Assembly: GCA_934193515.1 (NCBI GenBank) | Contig: CAKPVJ010000039.1 | Coordinates: 1 to 19,213, forward strand | Direction: 5' to 3' | DNA from: an uncultured Megasphaera sp. | Lineage (GTDB): Bacteria; Bacillota; Negativicutes; Veillonellales; Megasphaeraceae | DNA: 19,213 bases | Shown here: in pieces, positions 12,889 through 19,213 of the stretch | Position numbering within the stretch: position 1 is the first letter of the stretch | Layout: each line of letters begins with the position of its first letter | Program-made: the position numbers and the translations under genes | Notes under the pieces: model-generated | The model's input: the letters and a program-made list of their open reading frames with translations, nothing else | Databases searched by the model: none | Told to the model about the DNA's origin: nothing

Positions 12889-14310
12889 TTATTCTTCTAC
12901 AGGAACTTCTTCGTTGACACTGACAACTTTGCCCGGGTTCATGATATTCTTCGGATCCAAAGCAAGTTTAACAGCTTTCATCAATTTCAGTTCTACAGGA
13001 TCGGTGTAGTGAGCTAATTTAGCTGCACGTTTGTAACCAATGCCATGTTCACCGGAGAGACGACCGCCGAGTTTGTAAACGAGAGCATAGATTTCGTCCT
13101 GGATTTTCGGAAGAACTTCTTCCCATTTTTCCTGAGAGAGATCATCTTTCAAGATATCGATATGGACGTTGCCGTCGCCGCAGTGGCCTGCGCAGTGCAT
13201 AGCAATGTCATATTTAGCAGCCAATTTAGAAATCTGCTGTACAGCCTGCGGAATATCTGTCATCGGAACAACGATATCTTCCATGGAGAATACTAAGCTG
13301 CGAGCACGGTCAGCTTCGAGGTATGCTTTACGGGATTTCCAAATAACAGCCGGGTCAGCAACCAAGGAGTCGATAGCTTTGTTTTCTTCAGCCAATTCAA
13401 CGATTTTTTCGCACTGATCCATCAATACGTCTTCGTTATCGCCGGCAATCTGAATGATGATGTAGTTGCCGATATCGGATTTTGGCAGTTTTTCGTCCAA
13501 GAATACTTCAACCTGTTTGATAGAAGCATTATCCATGAATTCTACGCAAACCGGTGTAATACCTGCGTTCATAACTTTTGGTGTCAAAGCGATAGCATCG
13601 TCGAGGTTGTCGAATACAACCAAGAGGTCCTGTTGATATTTCGGCAAAGCAACCAATTTGAGGTAAATCTTTGTGATAATACCAAGTGTACCTTCAGAAC
13701 CAATGTACAAATGCATGAGCATGTAGCCTGTAGCATTTTTACGGAATTTACCGCCGAGAGTAACAACTTCACCGCTCGGAGTAACAACTTCAATACCCAT
13801 AACCTGGTCACGAGTTACGCCATATTTAACAGCACGGTTGCCGCCAGCGTTCGTTGCAACGTTGCCGCCGATGAAGCAGGAATCCCCACTGCAGGGGTCG
13901 CCGCCGTAGAAGAGGCCTTCTTTTTGAACTTCGGACTGAAGAACGGAAGTCGTAACGCCCGGTTCGGTAACGCAAACCATGTTCTGTTTATCGATTTCAA
14001 TGATTTTGTTCATGCGTTCGATAGAAATGATAACGCCGCCGAATGTTGCAACAGCACCTACAGCAAGGCCTGTACCAGCAGCACGTGGTACCATAACTAC
14101 GTCGTTGTCATAACATACTTTAACAACTTTAGCTACTTCTTCAGTTGTTGCCGGGAGAACTACTACCTGCGGCATTTTTACATAATGAGGATCAGTTACT
14201 TCGTCATGGGAATACGGTTCGAGCTTATCAGCATCGGTGTATACGTATTTTTCACCAACAATTTTCTTAAATTCTTCAATCATTTCCGGGGTAACTTTAC
14301 CTTTTGCCAT
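12889..14310 (-). CDS. FAD-linked D-lactate dehydrogenase (GlcD/LctD family)
   Basis: This 473-residue flavoprotein has an N-terminal PCMH FAD-binding domain (PRAAGTGLAVGA at 75-86, then GGDPCSGDSCFIGGNVATNAGG around 137-157) and a C-terminal oxidase domain with HCGDGNVH (376-383), GEHGIG (420-425) and DPKNIMNPGK (452-461). It should oxidise D-lactate (or glycolate/2-hydroxyglutarate) to the 2-oxoacid. Clostridial and Megasphaera relatives pass electrons to an electron-transferring flavoprotein; no etf genes are next to it here. The start at 14310 has GGAGG upstream (GGAGGTTATGTATT). The frame extends 16 codons further without support. Placement beside larA suggests lactate use: racemase then oxidation to pyruvate. 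It has its own promoter about 185 bases upstream. Confidence 0.92.
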   Translation of the reverse strand: MAKGKVTPEMIEEFKKIVGEKYVYTDADKLEPYSHDEVTDPHYVKMPQVVVLPATTEEVAKVVKVCYDNDVVMVPRAAGTGLAVGAVATFGGVIISIERMNKIIEIDKQNMVCVTEPGVTTSVLQSEVQKEGLFYGGDPCSGDSCFIGGNVATNAGGNRAVKYGVTRDQVMGIEVVTPSGEVVTLGGKFRKNATGYMLMHLYIGSEGTLGIITKIYLKLVALPKYQQDLLVVFDNLDDAIALTPKVMNAGITPVCVEFMDNASIKQVEVFLDEKLPKSDIGNYIIIQIAGDNEDVLMDQCEKIVELAEENKAIDSLVADPAVIWKSRKAYLEADRARSLVFSMEDIVVPMTDIPQAVQQISKLAAKYDIAMHCAGHCGDGNVHIDILKDDLSQEKWEEVLPKIQDEIYALVYKLGGRLSGEHGIGYKRAAKLAHYTDPVELKLMKAVKLALDPKNIMNPGKVVSVNEEVPVEE

Positions 14311-14497
14311 AATACATAACCTCCAAACAAAAATAAGAATTTTAATAAGGACTGACATCTATCACTTTAACCGTTACCGGTGTAAAGACATAAATACATA
14401 ACAGCCTGATGATTCCGCGCTAAGGTGTAAACCTCTAATAGCGTTTACAGAAAAGCCATTAGATTAATACTACATATCGTTTAGCTTTCCTTTTTCG
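14311..14497 (-). promoter_or_regulatory. Long structured 5' leader of the D-lactate dehydrogenase gene
   Basis: About 185 untranslated bases lie between the predicted start site and the ATG. On the minus strand CGCTA and TAGCG enclose AGGT-TTAC-ACCT, and ACCGGTAACGGT lies further down. On the plus strand GGTGTAAA occurs at 14379 and 14424, and AGTGTAAA at 14525. I see no terminator or known riboswitch class. Confidence 0.4.
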
Positions 14498-14503
14498 AGT
14501 ATT

Positions 14504-14532
14504 ATTATACTCTATTCCCCTTCAAGTGTAAA
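14504..14532 (-). promoter_or_regulatory. Promoter of the D-lactate dehydrogenase gene
   Basis: On the minus strand TTTACA (14527-14532) and a consensus TATAAT (14504-14509) are 17 bases apart. Confidence 0.75.
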
Positions 14533-14744
14533 TTACATTTGCACATTTTAGACATATATCTTTCGTATCGCGCATAGTCATGTTATTACATTACTGCATA
14601 GTAACAATTTATTTTTATTAATAAATGGGCCAATATATAAAAATTTTAATATTGTTATTTTTTTCTCATTCTTCTATAACTTTAGGTAATTATTATCGAT
14701 TCTATATTGTGATTACAATCTTATTTTGCATTTGCCAATTTCTG
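14533..14744. other. AT-rich intergenic stretch, no supported gene
   Basis: About 210 very AT-rich bases lie between the dehydrogenase promoter and the proC terminator. A 70-codon plus-strand frame from 14625 is rich in Phe, Tyr, Ile and Leu, runs through the proC terminator into proC, and has no ribosome binding site. I see no other feature. Confidence 0.5.
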
Positions 14745-14782
14745 TCAAAAAAAAGAGACACAGCAACATTTCTGTATCTCTT
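14745..14782 (-). terminator. Terminator of proC
   Basis: On the minus strand AAGAGATACAG pairs with CTGTGTCTCTT (one G-U pair) around an 8-base loop, followed by eight T. It starts 9 bases after the stop. Confidence 0.9.
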
Positions 14783-14790
14783 CCTTCTTT

Positions 14791-15591
14791 TTACATATTT
14801 TTATTTTTTTCGGCTGAAGCAATCACAGCTTCTGTAACGGCTGCCCGAAAACCTCTGTTTTCCAGCGTCTTAACCGCTTCTATAGTCGTCCCGCTTGGCG
14901 AGCAAACATCATCTTTCAATTTTCCCGGATGTTCTCCTGTTTCCAAGACCATTTTGGCAGCTCCCAAAACTGTCTGGGCTGCAAACGTATAAGCCATCGG
15001 GCGCGGCATGCCTTCCAGCACTGCACCATCAGCCAATGCTTCGATAAACATATATACATACGCCGGACCGCTGCCGCTGAGACCGCATACCGCATCAATC
15101 AGTTTTTCATCTACTAATTCTGCTTTGCCAAAGCTATTGAAAATATCCAGGACAGCCTGTGTTTCTTCTGCGGACACCTGGTCGTTAACGGATACAGATG
15201 CCATGCCTTCTCCCACCATCGACGGCGTATTAGGCATAATCCGTACAATTTTCATATGAGCTGGCAAATGCGATGCCAGCTGTTTCATAGTCAGCCCAGC
15301 AGCAATCGAAATAACAACGGTATGGTCTGTCACATGTTCTTTTATTTCTGTCAATGAAACCGGCATGACGTACGGTTTGACTGCCATAATCAATCCTTGT
15401 GATTTTTCAGCCAGTTCTGCTGCTGTATCTACAACAGTAACGCCCGTTTCTTTAGCCAAGGCTTCTGCTTTGGCCTTATGAATATTATATACATATATAT
15501 TAGCAGGCGGAATTAACCCGGATGCAGCTAATCCCTTGGCAATCGCCCTTCCCATATTGCCGGTTCCGCATATACCAATCGTCTTAAACAT
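14791..15591 (-). CDS. proC: Pyrroline-5-carboxylate reductase
   Basis: This 266-residue enzyme catalyses the last step of proline synthesis, NAD(P)H-dependent reduction of pyrroline-5-carboxylate. It has the Rossmann loop GTGNMG (9-14), AVKPY (70-74), MPNTP (119-123), the family signature GLSGSGPAYVYMFIEALADG (170-189) and the SPSGTTIEAV segment (231-240). Length is normal. AGGAGG lies 10 bases before the ATG. It sits on the far side of the aminotransferase terminator (15611-15649), with no convincing promoter of its own between, so it may depend on readthrough or on a promoter inside the upstream gene. Confidence 0.97.
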   Translation of the reverse strand: MFKTIGICGTGNMGRAIAKGLAASGLIPPANIYVYNIHKAKAEALAKETGVTVVDTAAELAEKSQGLIMAVKPYVMPVSLTEIKEHVTDHTVVISIAAGLTMKQLASHLPAHMKIVRIMPNTPSMVGEGMASVSVNDQVSAEETQAVLDIFNSFGKAELVDEKLIDAVCGLSGSGPAYVYMFIEALADGAVLEGMPRPMAYTFAAQTVLGAAKMVLETGEHPGKLKDDVCSPSGTTIEAVKTLENRGFRAAVTEAVIASAEKNKNM

Positions 15592-15610
15592 GTTTCATCT
15601 GCCTCCTTTT

Positions 15611-15649
15611 TAAAGAAAAAGCCGGTATCTTTTCATTATATACCGGCTT
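15611..15649 (-). terminator. Terminator of the aminotransferase gene
   Basis: On the minus strand AAGCCGGTAT pairs perfectly with ATACCGGCTT around an 11-base loop, followed by TTTCTTT. It lies between the aminotransferase stop and the proC ribosome binding site. Confidence 0.85.
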
Positions 15650-15678
15650 CCTTGTCTTATATTTTCTTTATGATGTTC

Positions 15679-16932
15679 TTACTGTTTTGCGCCTACTTCA
15701 TCAATAGCGGCTTTGATTTTAGCTGCTAAACCCGTGATTTTGGATTTGGAAACAGAGCATACAGCTAAACGAATGCCATTGTTGAGTGGTACGAGGAAAA
15801 TATTTTCCTTTTCCATAAAGTCGCAGACTTTCTGAGAGCCTTCCATAGGAATCGTAATAAAGAAACCAGAAAGATACGGCAGGTATTTCAAGCCGCATGC
15901 CGTAGCTTCTTTCATAAAAATAGCTGCGCGTTCTTTGATCAGTTTAAAGTATTTAGCACGTTCTGCATCCAACTGTGCGACTTTAGCCGGATCTTTGCAG
16001 ATATTGGCCATCGCTTTCATGGCAGCACTATTGGAGTTGGACCATGTAGCACGACTTGTATATTGGTTGATAGCTACAAATTCATTGGCAACATCTTCAT
16101 TAGCTGTTACGCAAATCATCGCTCCCATACGCTGGCCATACATCGTAAACCCTTTACTGCAGGTATACGACACAACAACTAAGATATTGTCCGGCAGGTT
16201 GCCGAATTTTTTGAAGAATTTGCGGCATTCCTGTTTTTCGCCGCTGTAATCCAAATACGCAACATCTGATACAAAAATAATATTTTTATCTTTTCCTTTA
16301 ACGACTTCTTTTAAGAAATCCAATACATGATCCCAATCCGTATCGGATAAAGCAAATCCCGTCGGGTTATTAGCTGGTGAATTCATAATAATAACCGTAT
16401 TATACTGTTTGTCGACGAGTTCCTGTACATTTTCTTTGAAGCTTTCCAAATTAAATGTGCCGTCTGCCGTAAGCAGTGAAAATTCGCGAAGCTTCCGGCC
16501 GTTATCCTTGCACATAGAACCATAGGCGCCCCAGTGATAATCACTCGTAAGGATTTCGTCGCCCCATTCAGAATAGTTGTGGATGACATGATGCAGTACG
16601 CCGGAACCGCCGGATGTAGCACAAGCACGGATATAGCCGTCTGGACGGGATTCACCAAAACACTGGTCAATGGCAGCGTTTAAGTAATCCGGATACCCTT
16701 GAATCGGCGCATATGCGACAATTTCTTTAGGCGTTAATTCTTTATACGCCTTTTGAACGACATCCAGCATGACCAAATCGCCGTTTTCATCCAAAAGAGA
16801 ACCAACAGTACCATTAATAACTTTGTCGTTGCCTAATTTTTCAGCAAGTGCCACAGCACGGTTGTTAGCACCAAAAATCTTATCTTCAGCAAATTTACCT
16901 TTAGCTTGCGGTGCAGCTACGCTCATTACCAT
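15679..16932 (-). CDS. Class I PLP-dependent aminotransferase (aspartate/aromatic type)
   Basis: This 417-residue fold-type I aminotransferase has the substrate/PLP motif NSPANNPTGF (184-193), VSDVAYLDYSG with D223 and Y226, and the Schiff-base lysine in SYTCSKGFTMYGQRMGAM (K260). A conserved arginine for the substrate carboxylate is probably in NGIRLAVCS near the C-terminus. The lysine region, with SK followed by a YxxRxG pattern, resembles the aspartate/aromatic aminotransferase branch (as SKNFGLYxxRxG), so aspartate, aromatic or related amino acids are likely substrates; I cannot choose. The start at 16932 has GGGGAG nine bases upstream. A TTG three codons earlier is less likely. Confidence 0.9.
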   Translation of the reverse strand: MVMSVAAPQAKGKFAEDKIFGANNRAVALAEKLGNDKVINGTVGSLLDENGDLVMLDVVQKAYKELTPKEIVAYAPIQGYPDYLNAAIDQCFGESRPDGYIRACATSGGSGVLHHVIHNYSEWGDEILTSDYHWGAYGSMCKDNGRKLREFSLLTADGTFNLESFKENVQELVDKQYNTVIIMNSPANNPTGFALSDTDWDHVLDFLKEVVKGKDKNIIFVSDVAYLDYSGEKQECRKFFKKFGNLPDNILVVVSYTCSKGFTMYGQRMGAMICVTANEDVANEFVAINQYTSRATWSNSNSAAMKAMANICKDPAKVAQLDAERAKYFKLIKERAAIFMKEATACGLKYLPYLSGFFITIPMEGSQKVCDFMEKENIFLVPLNNGIRLAVCSVSKSKITGLAAKIKAAIDEVGAKQ

Positions 16933-16965
16933 GAAAATCAACTCCCCATTTATGTTTACTCCTCA

Positions 16966-16994
16966 TTTATACCACAATCAAGGCTATATGACAA
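16966..16994 (-). promoter_or_regulatory. Promoter of the aminotransferase gene
   Basis: On the minus strand TTGTCA (16989-16994) and TATAAA (16966-16971) are 17 bases apart, about 35 bases before the start codon. Confidence 0.65.
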
Positions 16995-17154
16995 CAAGCA
17001 CATACATATTTATGTTATGTATTCAAAATACAATTAGAAAACAGTTGTATAATGCGCTGTTTTATGTTATTTTTATGAAGTTATAAAAAACTTATAAATG
17101 CAGATATAAATCGGGGTAAATTCGAAATAATTTTACTTTATTTTTATAAATTTA

Positions 17155-17183
17155 TTGATATTATTCAGTTTTTATAGTAAACT
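17155..17183 (+). promoter_or_regulatory. Promoter of the APC permease gene
   Basis: TTGATA (17155-17160) and TAAACT (17178-17183) are 17 bases apart. This gives a leader of about 70 bases. The divergent region 16995-17154 is AT-rich and otherwise shows only a loose AAACAG/CTGTTT pair near 17039. Confidence 0.7.
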
Positions 17184-17258
17184 AAATTGAACATAACCAT
17201 AAATAAGAAAAGGGGGCTATTATTTTTCATTATTTATTTAACAAAAGGAGTTGATGTT

Positions 17259-18638
17259 ATGTCATTTTTTAGTACAAAATCTATTGCACAGCTTCATGCA
17301 GATGCTGAAAATTCAAACCTTAGTAAAAACCTAAGTGCATTAGATTTAACATTTCTGGGAGTCGGAGGTATTATCGGTGCCGGAATCTTTGTGCTGACAG
17401 GGATTGCCGCTGCCAAGTACGCCGGTCCGGCCATTTCCATTTCCTTCGCGTTAGCCGGTATCTTGTGTATCCTTGTCGGCTTGGCGTACAGTGAATTCGC
17501 TTCTATGATTCCTTCGTCAGGCAGCGTATATTCTTACACCTTTGCTTCTCTCGGTGAAGGGCTGGCGTTTCTGACCGGCTGGTCACTGCTGTTGGGCTAT
17601 ACCGTTACAGGCAGCGCTGTTGCCGTCGGCTTTTCCGGCTATCTGGCAGGGATTTGCAAATCTTACGGGTATATTATTCCGGAAGTCCTGCTGAAAACAC
17701 CGGCAGAAGGCGGCATTATCAATCTTCCTGCAGTCATCATTATTTTATTACTGGCATTAGTTCTTATCAGAGGTACAAAACAAAGTGCCAAGCTGAATAC
17801 TATTCTTGTCTTTGTTACATTGGCTGCTATTATCTCCTTTGTCTGTATCGCAACGCCGCATGTCGATATTACCAATTTTGAACCCTTTGCGCCTTTTGGT
17901 GTCCAAGGAATACTCAGTGGCACAGCCATCGTTTTCTTCTCGTACATGGGCTTTGATGCCGTTGCCACATCAGCAGAAGAATGCAAAAAACCGGAACGTG
18001 ATTTGCCTATCGGCATTATTCTTTCCGTATTCATCTGCATGTGCTTGTACATTTCCATGGGGCTGTCCCTGACCGGCGCCATCAATTACACCCAGCTGAA
18101 TACGCCGGAACCAGTAGCCTATGCGCTGCGTATACTGCATTGGCCGGGTGTTGCGAATCTCGTCGCCGTCGGTGCCATTGCCGGTATCATTACGACGCTG
18201 ATTGTCTATCTCTTTGGTCAGGCGCGCATCTTCTTCGCTGTTTCCCGTGATGGCCTGTTACCGGCTGGAATCGGCAAGATTCATCCTAAATACCATACAC
18301 CGTATCTGGTAACTATCATCGGTGCTATCACCATTGCTATTATCGCCGGTTTTGTACCGCTGATGCATATTGTTGAATTATCCAACACAGGCGTTCTCGC
18401 TGTCTTTCTTCTTAATTTTATCAGCCTCTGGAACATGCGCAAAAAACATCCGGAAATTCCGCGCAAATTCCACTGCCCCTGCCTGCCTGTTGTCGCTGTC
18501 GTCGGCATTATTGTTTGCGGCTATTTAATTTATGCCTTGTCCACGCTGACTCATATTCTCTTTGCCGTATGGATGGTTTTCGGATTCTTTATTTATAAAC
18601 TCTACGGCAGCAAACACAGCACTATAACTAATGATTAA
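17259..18638 (+). CDS. APC-superfamily amino acid permease (cationic amino acid transporter type)
   Basis: This 459-residue protein has about 12 membrane segments. The first helix carries the APC substrate motif GVGGIIGAGIFVLTG, followed by GPAISISFALAG and YSEFASMIPSSGSVYSYTF. FFSYMGFDAVATSAEE and the segment GQARIFFAVSRDGLLP are typical of the CAT/YfnA branch. Length fits (about 460-480). These carriers are amino acid-proton symporters; the exact amino acid is not readable. Codons upstream of 17259 are open, but AAAAGGAG lies 8 bases before this ATG, which fixes the start. A single-gene unit with its own promoter and a very strong terminator. Confidence 0.93.
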   Translation: MSFFSTKSIAQLHADAENSNLSKNLSALDLTFLGVGGIIGAGIFVLTGIAAAKYAGPAISISFALAGILCILVGLAYSEFASMIPSSGSVYSYTFASLGEGLAFLTGWSLLLGYTVTGSAVAVGFSGYLAGICKSYGYIIPEVLLKTPAEGGIINLPAVIIILLLALVLIRGTKQSAKLNTILVFVTLAAIISFVCIATPHVDITNFEPFAPFGVQGILSGTAIVFFSYMGFDAVATSAEECKKPERDLPIGIILSVFICMCLYISMGLSLTGAINYTQLNTPEPVAYALRILHWPGVANLVAVGAIAGIITTLIVYLFGQARIFFAVSRDGLLPAGIGKIHPKYHTPYLVTIIGAITIAIIAGFVPLMHIVELSNTGVLAVFLLNFISLWNMRKKHPEIPRKFHCPCLPVVAVVGIIVCGYLIYALSTLTHILFAVWMVFGFFIYKLYGSKHSTITND

Positions 18639-18652
18639 TAATACTCGCATAT

Positions 18653-18705
18653 AAACAACCGTAACCTCACGGAATATATCCTGAGGTTACGGTTGTTTTT
18701 GTTAT
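18653..18705 (+). terminator. Terminator of the APC permease gene
   Basis: A perfect 17-pair stem (18653-18669 with 18682-18698) and 12-base loop, followed by TTGTTATT. It begins 14 bases after the stop. Confidence 0.93.
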
Positions 18706-18848
18706 TAATACAAGCAGAGAATAAGGCATTCTATAGGAAAAACCATAGAACTTACGGACAAGATGATATGCCCCTCAATCGTTAGATTTTAGGTCTGACA
18801 ATTTTTCAGGGGACAGTTCACTTTTTCATACGTCTATGGCTTTTGATT
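18706..18848. other. Intergenic stretch with a possible mobile-element remnant
   Basis: No gene is supported here. On the minus strand GTGAACTGTCCCCTGAAAAA (centred near 18815) resembles GAACTGTCCCC-type repeats often seen near REP-associated transposases in Firmicutes. This is pattern memory rather than an alignment. Confidence 0.3.
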
Positions 18849-18929
18849 TTATATTTGCGCTTTACACTGAATACGGATTTTATGCTGCCAGTAATAATAC
18901 TGCTTGATGAGCTGCATCCAGTGTTTCAT
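18849..18929 (-). CDS. Possible small protein (26 residues) downstream of 5S rRNA
   Basis: An ATG preceded closely by GAGGTAAGG opens a 26-codon frame reading MKHWMQLIKQYYYWQHKIRI and ending QCKAQI. It is rich in aromatic and basic residues, with no recognised family. The neighbouring frame is also open and very basic near the end (KRKYKIKSHRRMKK), so it may instead be a frameshifted remnant. No clear promoter is seen; it would depend on readthrough past the 5S terminator. Confidence 0.25.
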   Translation of the reverse strand: MKHWMQLIKQYYYWQHKIRIQCKAQI

Positions 18930-18969
18930 CCTTACCTCGCGTGTTATTTTCTTGGTATCCAAAGACATA

Positions 18970-19009
18970 CTACAAAAAAAGAACTCACACATTCTCGTGT
19001 GAGTTCTTT
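18970..19009 (-). terminator. Terminator of the rRNA operon
   Basis: On the minus strand AAAGAACTCACAC pairs perfectly with GTGTGAGTTCTTT around a 6-base loop, followed by TTTTGTAG. It begins 5 bases after the 5S 3' end. Confidence 0.92.
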
Positions 19010-19014
19010 GTAAA

Positions 19015-19128
19015 TCAGCGGCTTCCTATCCTCCCAGGGAGCCTCCCCCCAAGTACTTTCGGCGTTTGCAGGCTTAACTGCTGTGTTCGGCATGGGAACA
19101 GGTGGATCCCTGCAGCCATCGCCACTGA
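19015..19128 (-). rRNA. rrf: 5S ribosomal RNA
   Basis: On the minus strand the ends TCAGTGGC and GCCGCTGA pair as helix I. The internal sequence has the conserved CACCTGTTCCCATGCCGAAC, AGTTAAG and a GTACTTGGGGG segment. Length is about 114 bases; the exact ends may extend a few bases. It is the last gene of an rRNA operon running in from the right edge. Confidence 0.93.
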
Positions 19129-19204
19129 ATTTCTTGTTTCAGGATTTCGTATCCTGACAACTGCATAAAAAGTATTCTTTCTTAACGTTCCTTCTATTCT
19201 CGAA
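19129..19204 (-). other. 23S-5S intergenic spacer
   Basis: This is the transcribed spacer between the 23S 3' end and 5S. On the minus strand it holds a hairpin, TCAGGAT with ATCCTGA, just before 5S, which is probably part of rRNA processing. Confidence 0.6.
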
Positions 19205-19213
19205 GTCAAGTCC
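19205..19213 (-). rRNA. rrl: 3' end of 23S rRNA (partial)
   Basis: The last bases of the window read GGACTTGAC on the minus strand, as at the 3' end of many Firmicute 23S genes (GGTCGAGGACTTGAC). Only a few bases are present, so the call leans on the adjacent 5S. Confidence 0.45.

Noticed and set aside
13633..14319. 228-codon plus-strand open frame
   Set aside because: Antisense shadow of the D-lactate dehydrogenase gene, caused by its codon bias.
14625..14837. 70-codon plus-strand frame
   Set aside because: Low-complexity AT-rich composition; it crosses the proC terminator and the proC 3' end on the opposite strand.
1..19213. CRISPR array, phage genes or toxin-antitoxin pair
   Set aside because: I saw no regularly spaced repeats, no integrase or structural phage gene, and no toxin partner near the XRE regulator.

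Overview
The window looks like core chromosome of a moderately low-GC Firmicute, most likely a Negativicute of the Megasphaera/Veillonella group. That placement is an inference. It rests on ribosomal operons with Firmicute-type cis-acting leaders (an L20-type attenuator before infC, an L13-type leader, a T-box before brnQ), strong AGGAGG ribosome binding sites, and a lactate racemase gene next to a flavin D-lactate dehydrogenase gene. That last pair fits the lactate-fermenting physiology known for Megasphaera. Almost every gene is on the minus strand. The plus strand carries only a broken DNA methyltransferase at the left edge, tRNA-Val, an IS30 fragment with an XRE regulator, and an APC amino-acid permease at the right.

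Layout, left to right. Positions 1-630 hold a 5'-damaged, AT-rich DNA methyltransferase. 661-2187 hold an unknown membrane protein and a beta-hydroxyacid (3-hydroxyisobutyrate-type) dehydrogenase. 2279-2465 is a complete tRNA-Val(GAC) unit with promoter, tRNA and terminator. 2609-3175 encodes a membrane-anchored thioredoxin-fold protein whose two catalytic cysteines are both replaced by serine. 3240-3944 is a small accessory patch: the first part of an IS30-type transposase, then an AT-rich XRE repressor with an inverted repeat over its own -10. 4041-5090 is rplM-rpsI with promoter, leader and a shared bidirectional terminator. 5134-5529 is a CopZ-like metallochaperone followed by what looks like a decayed reading frame. 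5648-6658 encodes an LD-carboxypeptidase with a signal peptide. 6698-8037 is the infC-rpmI-rplT operon, with an AUU start codon and a terminator/antiterminator leader. 8147-9895 is brnQ under a T-box riboswitch.

10095-10415 is a tRNA-Pro/tRNA-Ser operon with an inverted repeat in the spacer. 10488-11333 encodes a TerC-family membrane protein. 11331-14532 holds larA and an FAD-linked D-lactate dehydrogenase. Together they would convert L-lactate to D-lactate and then to pyruvate. Each has its own promoter and terminator. 14745-16994 holds proC and a class I aminotransferase. 17155-18705 is the APC permease unit. The window ends with the 3' end of an rRNA operon on the minus strand (23S tail, 5S, terminator), separated from the permease by about 300 bases that contain a possible 26-residue ORF and a fragment with a GAACTGTCCCC motif.

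I see no large undescribed multi-gene system. The observations most worth following up are the cysteine-less TlpA-like protein, the regulatory RNAs (AUU-started infC with competing hairpins; a T-box whose specifier reads AUG by spacing), the inverted repeats at larA and at the XRE gene, and the fossil reading frame in the rplM/copZ gap.
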